Source: Streptomyces sp. Mut1
Lineage (GTDB): Bacteria; Actinomycetota; Actinomycetes; Streptomycetales; Streptomycetaceae
DNA: 64,000 nt
Reading direction: 5' to 3'
Assembly: GCF_030719295.1 (NCBI RefSeq)
Contig: NZ_CP120997.1
Coordinates: 6,644,001 to 6,708,000 of the forward strand
Notes under the pieces: generated by a model
Databases searched by the model: none
Seen by the model: the letters and a program-made list of their open reading frames with translations, nothing else
Told to the model about the DNA's origin: nothing
Shown here: in pieces, positions 1 to 17,060 of the stretch
Position numbering within the stretch: position 1 is the stretch's first letter
Layout of the letters: each line of letters starts with the position of its first letter
Translations under genes and position numbers: made by a program

Positions 1-9305
<9,305 letters not shown>

Positions 9306-9530
9306 GGGGTCTCCTGTGTGGGTCGCGGCGGGGCTGGGCTGGTCCTGGAAGCGCGGAGCCGGGAAGGGCGGGCAGTACGGGGGCCGGCGGGCCGGGCGGG
9401 AAGGGCCGGACCGGGCCGGCCTCGCCCCGGCGTCCGTACCGGGCCGGCAGTGCCATACAACCGCCGGAGCCGGGTGCCGAGCGGCAGTTGTTCCGGCGGT
9501 AGGGCCAGCAGTTCGGCGCGGCTGCGGCAG
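9306..9530. promoter_or_regulatory. Gap between the XRE/NB-ARC gene and the NRPS
   Basis: The 225 bases separate two minus-strand genes. The start-proximal end carries the NRPS ribosome-binding site (AGGAG). Most of the rest is a very GC-rich run of Pro/Arg/Gly-like triplets. No convincing -10/-35 pair or terminator was found, so the NRPS may be read through from the regulator gene or use an unrecognised promoter. Confidence 0.4.
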
Positions 9531-10865
9531 TCAGACGGCAGCCGCGGCGCCGGCCGACGCGCGCACCACGCACAGGACGCGGAACCCCGAGCGCCCGCCG
9601 TCCGAACTGGACCGGACCACCCCGCTGACCAGGAGATCGCGGATCAGCCGGCCGCACTCCGGCAGGGTGCGCCCGGTCAGCCGGACGACGTCCTGGAGGA
9701 GGAACTCCCCGTCGCCCACCCGGCACAGGTCACCGACAAGCGTCCGGTACGCGGCCGGCAGCGCGGCGAGGGTGCGCCCGACGCGCTCCTGGAGGCGGGA
9801 GCCGTCCGGGCCCCCGGCGAGATGGTCGAGCAGCGGGGCCGGGTCGGACTCCACGATGTTGCGCAGGGTGGACAGGTCGCAGACGGTCAGCCAGGAGGCG
9901 GCGGCACCGAGCGCGGCCGGGTGGCCGTCGAGGCGGTGGCAGATCCAGACCACATCGGCGAGCGTCCGCTCGTCCGGCACGATGTCGGGGCGGACCCGGC
10001 GCAGCTGGCTGAGGAAGAACCGGACGGCCGCCGCGTCCGTGTGCCCGGCGGCCGGTGCGGGCGCCTCCAGCGGGGAGAGCAGGAAGAGGCGTTCCCCGGG
10101 CACGTTCCACGGCCGCTCCCCGGTGAGCAGCAGACGCAGGCCCGGGAAGGCGCGCAGCAGACCGCTCAGCCGGCCGAAGTCGAGGACGCCGGTGTCGACG
10201 CCGTCGAGGACGAGCACGCTGCCCTGTCCGCCGATCGCCCCCAGGACATCCGCCAGTTCGGGCAGCGGATCCCCGGCGTCACCGTCACCGCGCAGGAACC
10301 GCGCGCACCCGTCGGCCAGCCTGGGCAGCAGGTCGTCCTCGGTCCGGAGGCAGCCGGCGGCGGCCCCGTCACCGGAGTGCCACAGCACGGGCAGCCCGGC
10401 TTCGTGCAGGCGGGCCGCCGCCTCCAGGGCCAGCCGGGTCTTGCCGACGCCGCTCAGCCCGACGACGGTGATCAGCCGCTCCGCGCCCGACCCCAGCTCC
10501 TCCACCACCACACCGGTCTCCGCCTCCCGGCCCACCAGCGGGTACAGCGGCACGGGCGGCGCCGCCCGCTCCACGGACAGGCGCCGGACGTCACCGCCCG
10601 CCCGCTGCCCCCGTCGCGCGGCCTCCTCCAGCGCGGTACGCGACCGGGGGCCGAGTCTCAGCGCGTCGGCGATCAGCCGCACCGTGTCGGTTCTCGGCCG
10701 CTGCGCCTTTCCCTTCTCCAGGTCCCGGATGGCGCGCACGCTGATGGTGGACAGGTCCGCCAGCTCCCGCTGGGTCAGGCCGATACGGAGGCGGTGACCG
10801 CGTATCAGGGAGCCGAGCGTGGCGGAGGTGGCGGGGGTGTGCTGCGGGGGGTGGCTGAGCGTCAT
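9531..10865 (-). CDS. XRE-type HTH / NB-ARC P-loop transcriptional regulator
   Basis: The 444-residue protein has an N-terminal helix-turn-helix at about residues 17-70 (LTQRELADLS, then SVRAIRDLEKG). An NB-ARC-like ATPase module follows, with Walker A GLSGVGKT near residue 135 and a Walker B-like VLVLDGVDT near 215. The C-terminal third is a winged-helix-like, leucine-rich region without obvious TPRs. Proteins of this layout are nucleotide-gated DNA-binding regulators common next to actinomycete biosynthetic clusters. The start ATG at 10865 has CAGGAG 7 bases upstream. The gene lies directly upstream of the NRPS on the same strand and is divergent from the small exported peptide gene, so a role as cluster regulator is likely but inferred. 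Confidence 0.85.
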   Translation of the reverse strand: MTLSHPPQHTPATSATLGSLIRGHRLRIGLTQRELADLSTISVRAIRDLEKGKAQRPRTDTVRLIADALRLGPRSRTALEEAARRGQRAGGDVRRLSVERAAPPVPLYPLVGREAETGVVVEELGSGAERLITVVGLSGVGKTRLALEAAARLHEAGLPVLWHSGDGAAAGCLRTEDDLLPRLADGCARFLRGDGDAGDPLPELADVLGAIGGQGSVLVLDGVDTGVLDFGRLSGLLRAFPGLRLLLTGERPWNVPGERLFLLSPLEAPAPAAGHTDAAAVRFFLSQLRRVRPDIVPDERTLADVVWICHRLDGHPAALGAAASWLTVCDLSTLRNIVESDPAPLLDHLAGGPDGSRLQERVGRTLAALPAAYRTLVGDLCRVGDGEFLLQDVVRLTGRTLPECGRLIRDLLVSGVVRSSSDGGRSGFRVLCVVRASAGAAAAV

Positions 10866-11214
10866 GAAAGGACTCCTGCTCGTCGGGGATAGGCACCCCG
10901 GAAGCGGCTGCGGGCCGGGGTGCTGTGAGGGAGACGGCTGTCGTGCCTTGCTTCTGCCGGGCATCCTCCACACGCGGCCTATCCGGGGAGCATCGCGGGA
11001 CCAACGCCGTCCGGTCCTGCCCGGCCCGGCCCGGGATAGCGGCGGGGCGCGTACGAGCGGCGGCGCACCGCCCGGACGGACGGGCGCGCGCCGCCGGTGA
11101 TAGGGGCGGGGGTCCGTGATAGCGGGGGGATAAGGCCGGGACCGGTGCGGTGAATCCGGTCATTCCTAACGTGGTGTCCAGAAGGAAACGGAACACCGAC
11201 GAGAGGACAGTCCG
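10866..11214. promoter_or_regulatory. Divergent promoter region of the XRE/NB-ARC gene and the small peptide gene
   Basis: The 349-base region is non-coding as far as I can see. It contains several GATAGCGG-like words: GATAGGC near 10888, GATAGCGGC at 11035, GATAGGGGC at 11099, and the tandem pair at 11118. The dyad GGGG-ATAGGCA-CCCC at 10886-10900 lies just upstream of the regulator start. No clear sigma-70 hexamers were found. Confidence 0.5.
11118..11135 (+). promoter_or_regulatory. SARP-type direct repeat (GATAGCG / GATAAGG, 11-bp period)
   Basis: Two heptamer-like words, GATAGCG at 11118 and GATAAGG at 11129, are spaced exactly 11 bases apart, about 80-97 bases before the ATG of the small peptide. 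SARP proteins bind heptameric direct repeats with 11-bp or 22-bp periods that overlap the -35 region. The SARP encoded at 11425-14634 is the obvious candidate protein. A matching pair lies in front of that SARP gene. Confidence 0.5.
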
Positions 11215-11406
11215 ATGACGAAGAACACCACCACCCGCAACGCCCTCCGCGCCGCCTTCGCCACCGCCGCGGTCGTGATCGTGACCGGAATAGGCGTCCA
11301 GGCCGGCTGGGCCGACGACGCGTCGGGCACCGGCACCGAGCCGGCCACGACCAGCACCCCCACCCCCGGCGCCTCCGACCCCACCGAGAACAACCCCTGG
11401 GACTGA
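11215..11406 (+). CDS. Small exported peptide (63 residues), unknown function
   Basis: The protein begins with a charged stretch (KNTTTRNALR), continues with a hydrophobic segment (AAFATAAVVIVTGIGV), and has a plausible signal-peptidase site near AGWA-DDA at residues 30-33. The predicted mature part is about 30 residues, Thr/Pro/Ser/acid-rich, without cysteines, and ends in NPWD. ATG at 11215 has GAGAGGACAG upstream. The codon use is typical GC-rich coding. It sits between two regulator genes and has the SARP-like repeat in its upstream region. It could be a signalling or phosphatase-regulating peptide of the kind that neighbours SARP genes, but nothing in the sequence proves this. Confidence 0.75.
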   Translation: MTKNTTTRNALRAAFATAAVVIVTGIGVQAGWADDASGTGTEPATTSTPTPGASDPTENNPWD

Positions 11407-11424
11407 CCCGCCCCGGCACTCGCC

Positions 11425-14400
11425 TCAGCCGGTGCCGAGCAGCCGCCGAGTCTCCGCCAGTTCACGCTTCATGCCCCGGTTCGCGAACACTTCGAGCGCG
11501 GGAGCCAGCAGTTCCCGGGAACGCCCCGGTTCATCCTGTAGCAGCCGGGCCAGATCCAGGCGGGCCAGCGCGCCACCGCCGAAATCCATGATCTGCTCCC
11601 GGGCCGCCACAGCGCGGTCGAAGAAGTACCTGGCCCGGTCGGGCCGCCCCATCAGCGCGAAGGCATGGCCCAGATCGCGCAGCAGATGGCCCTCGCCGAT
11701 CACGTCGCCGGAGTCCCGGCACAGCTCCAGGACCTCCGTGAACGTCAGCACCGCGAGATCGAGTTCGTCCCGCTCCAGCAGCAGCTGCCCCACCCTGCGC
11801 AGGGTCCGGGCCCTGCCCCCCAGGTAGCCGACCCCGTCGTATATCTCCAGCGCCTCGTCCAGCTGGATCTGCGCCGCGTCCGTCTCACCCCGGCGCATCC
11901 GTATGTGGGCGCTCTGCGTGAGCACGATCGCCCGCCCCACCACGTCACCGGCCCGGTCGAAGTCGGCCAGCGACCGCTCGTACAGATCCAGGGCCGTGTC
12001 GTCCTCACCGTTCGTCCGCGCGATGAGCGCCATGTCCCGCCGGCACAGTGCCTCGCCCTGCGGCTCGTCCAGCGCCTGGAAGACGTCGAGCGCCGAACTC
12101 AGCGCCTGACGCGCCATGTCGAACTCGTTGCGGCTCATGTACAGCGAGCCGAGCGACGCACGCACGGCGGCGGTGCCCCGCAGATTGCCGGCCTTGCGCA
12201 CCGCGGCCAGCGCCCGCACATGGGTCTGTTCCCACAGGTCGTAGTGGCCCCGCACCTCGAACAGGGTGACCAGGGTCGTCGCCAGATTCCAGCTGACGTC
12301 GTGCAGCCCCTCGTCGGCGGCGTGCTCCACCATGGCGCACAGGGCGGCCTGCTCCGCGTCGAACCAGGCCAGCGGGTCGGTGAGCAGCTCCTCGGTGCAG
12401 GACGGGGGCGGCGCCCAGCGCGGCGCGTCGCCGTGCAGCACGGTGAAGTCACCGCCGTAGACCTTGCGATGGGCCTCCTGAGCGAGATACATCCAGCCGC
12501 CCGCCATGCGCGTGAGCGCGTCCCGGCGTTCCTCCGGGGCGTCGTGCGCGGCCAGTTGCTCGCGGGCGTAGACCCGGATGATCTCGTGGAACTGGTACCG
12601 GTAGCCGCCGCTGCGCTCCACCCCGACGACATCCAGCATCTGCATGTCGACCAGCGGCTCCATCAGGTCCGACGGCACCGGGCGGTCGTCGTCCAGCAGA
12701 GCGCCGGCCAGCCAGCCGGGCAGCGTCGGCGTCCGGGACATGCTCAGCATCCGCAGCAGCCCGCGGTCCTCCGGCGCCAGACCGTTGTACGTGAGCGAGA
12801 GGCTGGCCCGCATCGTCATCTCGCCGTGCGCCAGCTCGTCCAGCCGGTGCCGCTCGTTGGCCAGCCTGTGCACCATCGACGCCAGCGTCCAGTGCGGGCG
12901 GGCGGCGAGCCGGGCGGCCACGATGCGCAGGGCCAGCGGCAGCCGCCCGACCGTACGGACCAGGGCCTCGGCGGCCGCCGACTCACCCTCCACCCGTTCC
13001 TGCCCGACGATCCTGGACAGCAGTTTCAGCGCCCGCTCCTCGTCCAGGACGTCCAGCTCGACCCGGTGCGCGCCCGGGAGAGCGGTCAGCCTGGCCCGGC
13101 TGGTGACCAGGACGGCGCAGTCCCGGCTGCCCGGGAGCAGCGGCTGCACCTGGCTCTCGGTGGCGGCGTCGTCCAGGACCACCAGGAGGCGGCGCGAGGC
13201 GAGCCGGGTCCGGTACATCTCCGCCCGCTCGTCCAGCGAGTCCGGGATCAGCTGGCCCGGGATGCCCAGGGCCCGCAGGAAGCGGCCCAGTACTTCCAGG
13301 GTGGTGGCCGGGGTGCCGGTGCCGCGCAGGTCGCAGTAGAGCTGGCCGTCGGGGAACCCCGTCTCGGCGAGCCGGTGCGCGATGTTCACGGCGAGTGTCG
13401 ACTTGCCGGTGCCCGGCTTGCCGGTGATCACGGCGAGCCCGACCGCCTTGCGGTCCCGGCCGCTGGTCAACGCCTTCTCCAGCACGGCGATCTGAGCCTC
13501 GTCCGCGACGAAGTCGGAGGTGGCGGCAGGGAGTTGCTGGGGCCGGGCATCGTGCGACGGTGCGTCGGACCGGCCGGGGGCGGCGTCCCGGCCGGCGGCG
13601 GGGGAGTGCTGCTCCGGGGCAGGGCCGCCGGTGTCGTCCCGGTCCGTGGCGTGCTCGGCGCCGCCGGGTGCCACCCGTCCCTCGCCTCCCGCACGCCCGG
13701 CCGCGGGGGCCGGGGCGGTCTGCGTCCTCTCCGCGCGGGGCCGGGGCGTCCGGAGCGGCGGGGGCAGCTCACCGGCGAGGATGGCCGCTTCGAGCCCGCG
13801 CAACTCCCTGCCCGGCGCCAGCCCCAGTTCCTGGTCGAGGATCCGGCGCCCGGTGCGGAACACCTCCAGCGCCTCCGCCTGCCGCCCCGACCAGTACAGG
13901 GCGCACATCAGCTGGCCGCGCAGCCGCTCCCGCAACGGGTTCTCGTGGGTGAGGAGCTGGAGCTCACCCACGAGCCGGTCGTGCCGTCCCAGCTCCAGTT
14001 CCAACTGCATGCGCAGTTCGACGGCGCCCAGCCGCTCCTCGTCCAGCTGGCGGGCCTTGTTGGCGAGCGGGCCGCTCACCAGACCGGTCAGCGAGTCGCC
14101 CTGCCACAGGGCCACCGCCGACTTCAGCAGCGCCACCGCCTTCTCCGCGTCGCCCTCGTCACGCTGCCGCCGGGCCATCGCGACCAGGCCGGTGAACAGC
14201 AGCGAGTCGACGTCCCCGGTGTCGACGTGGAGCACGTAACCCGGCGGCCGGGTCGAGATCGAGACCGTGCTGTCCGCACCGGCCAGCAGCTTCCGGAGCC
14301 GGGAGACACATATCTGCACCTGCGTGCGCGCGGTCTCCGGAGGGTTGTCCTCCCAGATGAGGTCCACCAGGTAGCTCGTGCCGACCACCCGGTTCGCCTC

Positions 14401-14634
14401 CAGCAGCAGGGCGGCCAGGATCACTTCCTGCCGCCCCGGGGGCACCCGCAGCGGCCCGTCCTTGCCCCGTACCTGGAGCGGACCCAGCAACTGGAAGGGG
14501 GGACGAGCCGTGTTGGGAGCGTCCTGGACCGCGTGCATCGTGCCCTCGGTCACCGAGACCCCCAGCTCGTAAGCGCGTTGATACTCCGGGATCAACTCGC
14601 CCAAAGTTTTCACAACCCCCACGTGTCTGTCCAT
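11425..14634 (-). CDS. SARP/AfsR-family transcriptional regulator with NB-ARC and TPR domains
   Basis: The 1069-residue protein has the standard large-SARP layout. A winged-helix DNA-binding domain lies around residues 50-130 (FQLLGPLQVRGKDGPL and VSRLRKLL). A BTAD region follows to about 290, then a Pro/Ala-rich linker. An NB-ARC ATPase begins near 385 with Walker A GKPGTGKST and a Walker B-like LLVVLDDA. C-terminal TPR-like helices extend from about 760 to the end. Such proteins activate antibiotic clusters in an ATP-dependent manner. I chose the ATG at 14634, after a GGCAGGCAGG sequence. A GTG at 14613 is an alternative. The divergent gene at 14734 shares its 99-base promoter region, which contains a SARP-type direct repeat and suggests autoregulation. 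Confidence 0.9.
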   Translation of the reverse strand: MDRHVGVVKTLGELIPEYQRAYELGVSVTEGTMHAVQDAPNTARPPFQLLGPLQVRGKDGPLRVPPGRQEVILAALLLEANRVVGTSYLVDLIWEDNPPETARTQVQICVSRLRKLLAGADSTVSISTRPPGYVLHVDTGDVDSLLFTGLVAMARRQRDEGDAEKAVALLKSAVALWQGDSLTGLVSGPLANKARQLDEERLGAVELRMQLELELGRHDRLVGELQLLTHENPLRERLRGQLMCALYWSGRQAEALEVFRTGRRILDQELGLAPGRELRGLEAAILAGELPPPLRTPRPRAERTQTAPAPAAGRAGGEGRVAPGGAEHATDRDDTGGPAPEQHSPAAGRDAAPGRSDAPSHDARPQQLPAATSDFVADEAQIAVLEKALTSGRDRKAVGLAVITGKPGTGKSTLAVNIAHRLAETGFPDGQLYCDLRGTGTPATTLEVLGRFLRALGIPGQLIPDSLDERAEMYRTRLASRRLLVVLDDAATESQVQPLLPGSRDCAVLVTSRARLTALPGAHRVELDVLDEERALKLLSRIVGQERVEGESAAAEALVRTVGRLPLALRIVAARLAARPHWTLASMVHRLANERHRLDELAHGEMTMRASLSLTYNGLAPEDRGLLRMLSMSRTPTLPGWLAGALLDDDRPVPSDLMEPLVDMQMLDVVGVERSGGYRYQFHEIIRVYAREQLAAHDAPEERRDALTRMAGGWMYLAQEAHRKVYGGDFTVLHGDAPRWAPPPSCTEELLTDPLAWFDAEQAALCAMVEHAADEGLHDVSWNLATTLVTLFEVRGHYDLWEQTHVRALAAVRKAGNLRGTAAVRASLGSLYMSRNEFDMARQALSSALDVFQALDEPQGEALCRRDMALIARTNGEDDTALDLYERSLADFDRAGDVVGRAIVLTQSAHIRMRRGETDAAQIQLDEALEIYDGVGYLGGRARTLRRVGQLLLERDELDLAVLTFTEVLELCRDSGDVIGEGHLLRDLGHAFALMGRPDRARYFFDRAVAAREQIMDFGGGALARLDLARLLQDEPGRSRELLAPALEVFANRGMKRELAETRRLLGTG

Positions 14635-14662
14635 CCTGCCTGCCCAGCGTGGTCGCTCAGCG

Positions 14663-14680
14663 AATAGCGCCGCGATAAGC
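14663..14680 (+). promoter_or_regulatory. SARP-type direct repeat (AATAGCG / GATAAGC, 11-bp period)
   Basis: AATAGCG at 14663 and GATAAGC at 14674 are 11 bases apart and are followed by a run of G. The pair sits between the divergent SARP gene (ATG at 14634) and NTF2-like gene (ATG at 14734). The words and spacing match the pair at 11118, which suggests one protein binds both. Confidence 0.5.
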
Positions 14681-14733
14681 GGGGGTTGGCGGCCTGCGGA
14701 AGAGTGCGTCGCGAAGGAGAAAGGAGGCGTCCC

Positions 14734-15123
14734 ATGCACACCGACGCCTGGACGAGTACAGGCCCGAACACGGTGAGCGACCTGGTCACCGCCGCCGGCA
14801 CCGACCACGTCCGCCTCGTCTACGACTACCTCGACGCGGGCGACCTCGACGCGTGCGGATCGCTGCTGCACGACCACGTCGAGCTGGAACTGCCGGGCGC
14901 CCCCACCGCCCGCGGCCGCACCGCGGTCCTGCGCGCCCACCGCGACCACACCGGCCCCCGCACCCGCCACGAGATCGACCGCGTCGTCGCCCACGACCGC
15001 AGCGTCGTCGCCGCCGGGCGCCGCATCACCCCGGGCGCCTGCCTGCGCTTCGTGGACCTCTTCCACATCGCCGAGGACGGCATGGTGAAGTCCTGCACGC
15101 GCTACTACCACACGGAGCCGTGA
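14734..15123 (+). CDS. NTF2-fold (SnoaL-like) protein
   Basis: The 129-residue protein reads through the features of the SnoaL-like/NTF2 superfamily: an N-terminal helix with VYDYLDAGDLDACGSLL, a polar segment DDHVELELPG-like, and paired strands with RFVDLFHIAEDGMVKSC and TRYYHTEP at the end. Family members are small cone-shaped proteins that act as cyclases, isomerases or ligand binders; the activity here is unknown. The ATG at 14734 is preceded by AAAGGAGG with 6 bases spacing. It is divergent from the SARP gene and may be co-regulated with it. Confidence 0.75.
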   Translation: MHTDAWTSTGPNTVSDLVTAAGTDHVRLVYDYLDAGDLDACGSLLHDHVELELPGAPTARGRTAVLRAHRDHTGPRTRHEIDRVVAHDRSVVAAGRRITPGACLRFVDLFHIAEDGMVKSCTRYYHTEP

Positions 15124-15184
15124 GGCCCTGCGCCGGACGGTGACGGGACGGCGTGGTTCCCCCCGGCGGGTAGCCTCCGGCGCC

Positions 15185-15664
15185 ATGAGCATTCAGATCG
15201 ATGTGACGGTGGCCCACCCGGACAACGACGAGGTGGAGCGGGTGCTCGGGCTGGCCGAGGCGGTCGGCGAGCCCGTCACCGTGACATTCCGGTGGGAGGG
15301 GCACCGGCAGCCGGAACACGCGGTGCTGGTGCCCGCGGCCACGCTGGCGCGCTGGGAGCACTGGGCCCCCACCGCCTACCCGTCGAGAGACACCGGGGGC
15401 GACAGCGAGGACCGGGACGCGGGGGAACAGCCGGAACTGGCCCACCCCAGGGAGTTCGGCGCGTTCACCCTCTTCCGCCGTCGCGCGGGAGGGCGTACGG
15501 CGGTCGCCCGCGACGGCGTGGTGGTCGCCGAGTTGCTGTGCCCCGGAGAAGCGCGATGGCTCAAGGAGAAGGCACTCCATGTTCGCCAAGGCTTCATGGA
15601 CCCGAAGCAGAAGGCGGCGTTCGAGGAGTTCCTCGCCCGGCAGCCATCCGCCGGGGAACGGTGA
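15185..15664 (+). CDS. Hypothetical protein (159 residues)
   Basis: No family is recognised. The protein is soluble and acidic, starting MSIQIDVTVAHPDNDEVERVLG. The middle is rich in Asp/Glu/Gly (residues 60-85), and the C-terminal half contains strand-like stretches FTLFRRRAGG and VVVAELLCPG followed by a helix (KQKAAFEEFLARQ). Codon use is normal for this genome. The ribosome-binding site before the ATG at 15185 is weak. It follows the NTF2-like gene by 61 bases on the same strand and may be co-transcribed. Confidence 0.6.
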   Translation: MSIQIDVTVAHPDNDEVERVLGLAEAVGEPVTVTFRWEGHRQPEHAVLVPAATLARWEHWAPTAYPSRDTGGDSEDRDAGEQPELAHPREFGAFTLFRRRAGGRTAVARDGVVVAELLCPGEARWLKEKALHVRQGFMDPKQKAAFEEFLARQPSAGER

Positions 15665-16085
15665 CCAGCTTGCCGAGGCACCGGGCGCCCTCCCGGCCCC
15701 GCGCATATTCGGCCACCGCGGGTTCGGCGGTTCCCCGCCGGAGGGAAAGCGCCTTCTTCCCACACCATCCGTTGATTGTTCGGTTTTCATAGACTGTGGA
15801 CCGGCAGCCGACCGGTGAAGGTGAGCACGGGGGGCTATCGCGCCATTCTCCGGCGATTTCACGTTAAGCGGAGGGCCGGGCGGAACCAGCGGTTTCCGAA
15901 GCGCGGCATCGCTGTCACCACAGTTCCCAGCGAAAAGGATCATTGGCGATTTTCGGCCAACCGGTTACATGGATCCGGTCGTTTGGGGCATCGTTTGAGG
16001 CGAGCTGGTTCGCATTGACTGCCGTGTCCGGCAGCTGCGGGCAACGTGACCGGGGCACATGCGTCGCGCCATAGAGGGGATGGCC
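15665..16085. other. Non-coding, relatively AT-rich interval
   Basis: Nothing convincingly coding is seen here. The stretch 15760-16010 is noticeably richer in A/T than the neighbours (for example TTGATTGTTCGGTTTTCATAG near 15771), as expected of promoters and regulatory DNA upstream of the short reading frame at 16086 and the ImmA-like gene. No repeat or clear hairpin was found. Confidence 0.5.
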
Positions 16086-16235
16086 ATGAAGGAGCGAGCG
16101 CGAAAGGTGGCGCATGAGGTCTCGGCCTCATTGAGCACGCCTGGGCGGGTCGAAGGCTGTCGGTGCTCCGCGCCCCGGCCGGAGAGCTGTGCGGTCGTTC
16201 CTTTCGCGAACTCCCCCTGTCCCCGCCGCGCCTGA
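16086..16235 (+). CDS. Possible small cysteine-containing peptide (49 residues)
   Basis: The open frame starts at ATG 16086, six bases after GAGGGG, and ends with TGA at 16233-16235. The first half is charged (KERARKVAHEVSASL). The second half holds four cysteines, a C-x-C pair at 25/27 and singles at 35 and 45, among Pro and Arg. Third-position GC is roughly 80 percent by hand count, compatible with coding. It lies 225 bases before the ImmA-like gene. It could be a leader-core type precursor or a chance frame, and I cannot tell which. Confidence 0.3.
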   Translation: MKERARKVAHEVSASLSTPGRVEGCRCSAPRPESCAVVPFANSPCPRRA

Positions 16236-16459
16236 AACCGCCCGACCCTCGCGCGCACTCCTCCTCCGGGGCCACCGGAGAAACACGTGCGCCCCCGGCC
16301 CGCCGTTCCGGGCCGGGCGAGGGATGATCCCGCACCGAATCACTCAAGGAGCCGAGGCCGCCCCCCGGCCCGGAACACTCCCGCGATCCGGGGGTGCCCC
16401 CCATCCTCCGGGCGCACGTTCTGCACGTGACCATTCGAGCGGAAGTTGACCGAGACTCA
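16236..16459. promoter_or_regulatory. Upstream region of the ImmA-like gene
   Basis: About 224 bases of GC-rich DNA without a coding frame I trust. The 3' end contains GAAGTTGACCGAGACTCA just before the ATG, which partly resembles the AGTTGACAACT element near 18748 and 30277. No strong Shine-Dalgarno precedes the ATG at 16460. Confidence 0.35.
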
Positions 16460-17056
16460 ATGAACACGCCGGCGAAGAGCGAGTCCCCCGAACCTTCTGC
16501 CGTCCCCTCGAAACGCTACTTCAGAAAGCTCAGGCGGCAGTGCAGTGCCCGGCTGGCGGATTTGGACGTCCCCGACGGCGGCCGGAACGTACTCACCCTG
16601 AGGGACCGGTTGTCCGAGAGGCGCGGCAGGCCCATCCATCTCGTACCGATGGCCATCCCGCGGAATTCGGTGAACGGCATGTGGCTGGCAACCGGCGCCG
16701 CGGATTTCGTCATCTACGCCGCCTCCGCGAGCCGCCCGCACCAGGAACACATCATCGCTCACGAACTCGGCCACATCATGTGCGATCACCAGTCCTTGTC
16801 GAACACCGACGACGACATTCTCACCAAGCTCTTCCCCGACATATCGCCGGCCGTGGTCAGGCGGGTCCTGCAACGCAACAAGTACTCCGACAGGAACGAG
16901 CAGGAGGCGGAGATGATCGCCTCCCTGTATTGCGCCCGCATCGGTCCGCAAGGGGAAAGTCCCGCCCCTCTCCCGACCCACGGCGACGTCATCGGCCGGC
17001 TCCGGATGGCGGTGTCCGGCGACTACCACCCCGAACGCGCCCCCATGGGGCTCTGA
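16460..17056 (+). CDS. ImmA/IrrE-family metallopeptidase-like protein
   Basis: The 198-residue protein carries the zinc-metallopeptidase signature HELGHIMC near residue 103, with acidic residues following in the helix EQEAEMIASLYCARI that supplies the third ligand in this family. ImmA/IrrE proteins cleave XRE-type repressors. An XRE gene is encoded nearby at 18233-18712. The next gene begins 4 bases after this stop, so the two are co-transcribed. The ATG at 16460 lacks a strong ribosome-binding site. A GTG at 16427 in the same frame is an alternative start. Confidence 0.8.
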   Translation: MNTPAKSESPEPSAVPSKRYFRKLRRQCSARLADLDVPDGGRNVLTLRDRLSERRGRPIHLVPMAIPRNSVNGMWLATGAADFVIYAASASRPHQEHIIAHELGHIMCDHQSLSNTDDDILTKLFPDISPAVVRRVLQRNKYSDRNEQEAEMIASLYCARIGPQGESPAPLPTHGDVIGRLRMAVSGDYHPERAPMGL

Positions 17057-17060
17057 GCCG

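Noticed and set aside
11665..14667. A 1,000-codon plus-strand open frame opposite the SARP gene
   Set aside because: It is a GC-rich antisense shadow; the minus strand has complete winged-helix, BTAD, P-loop and TPR features.
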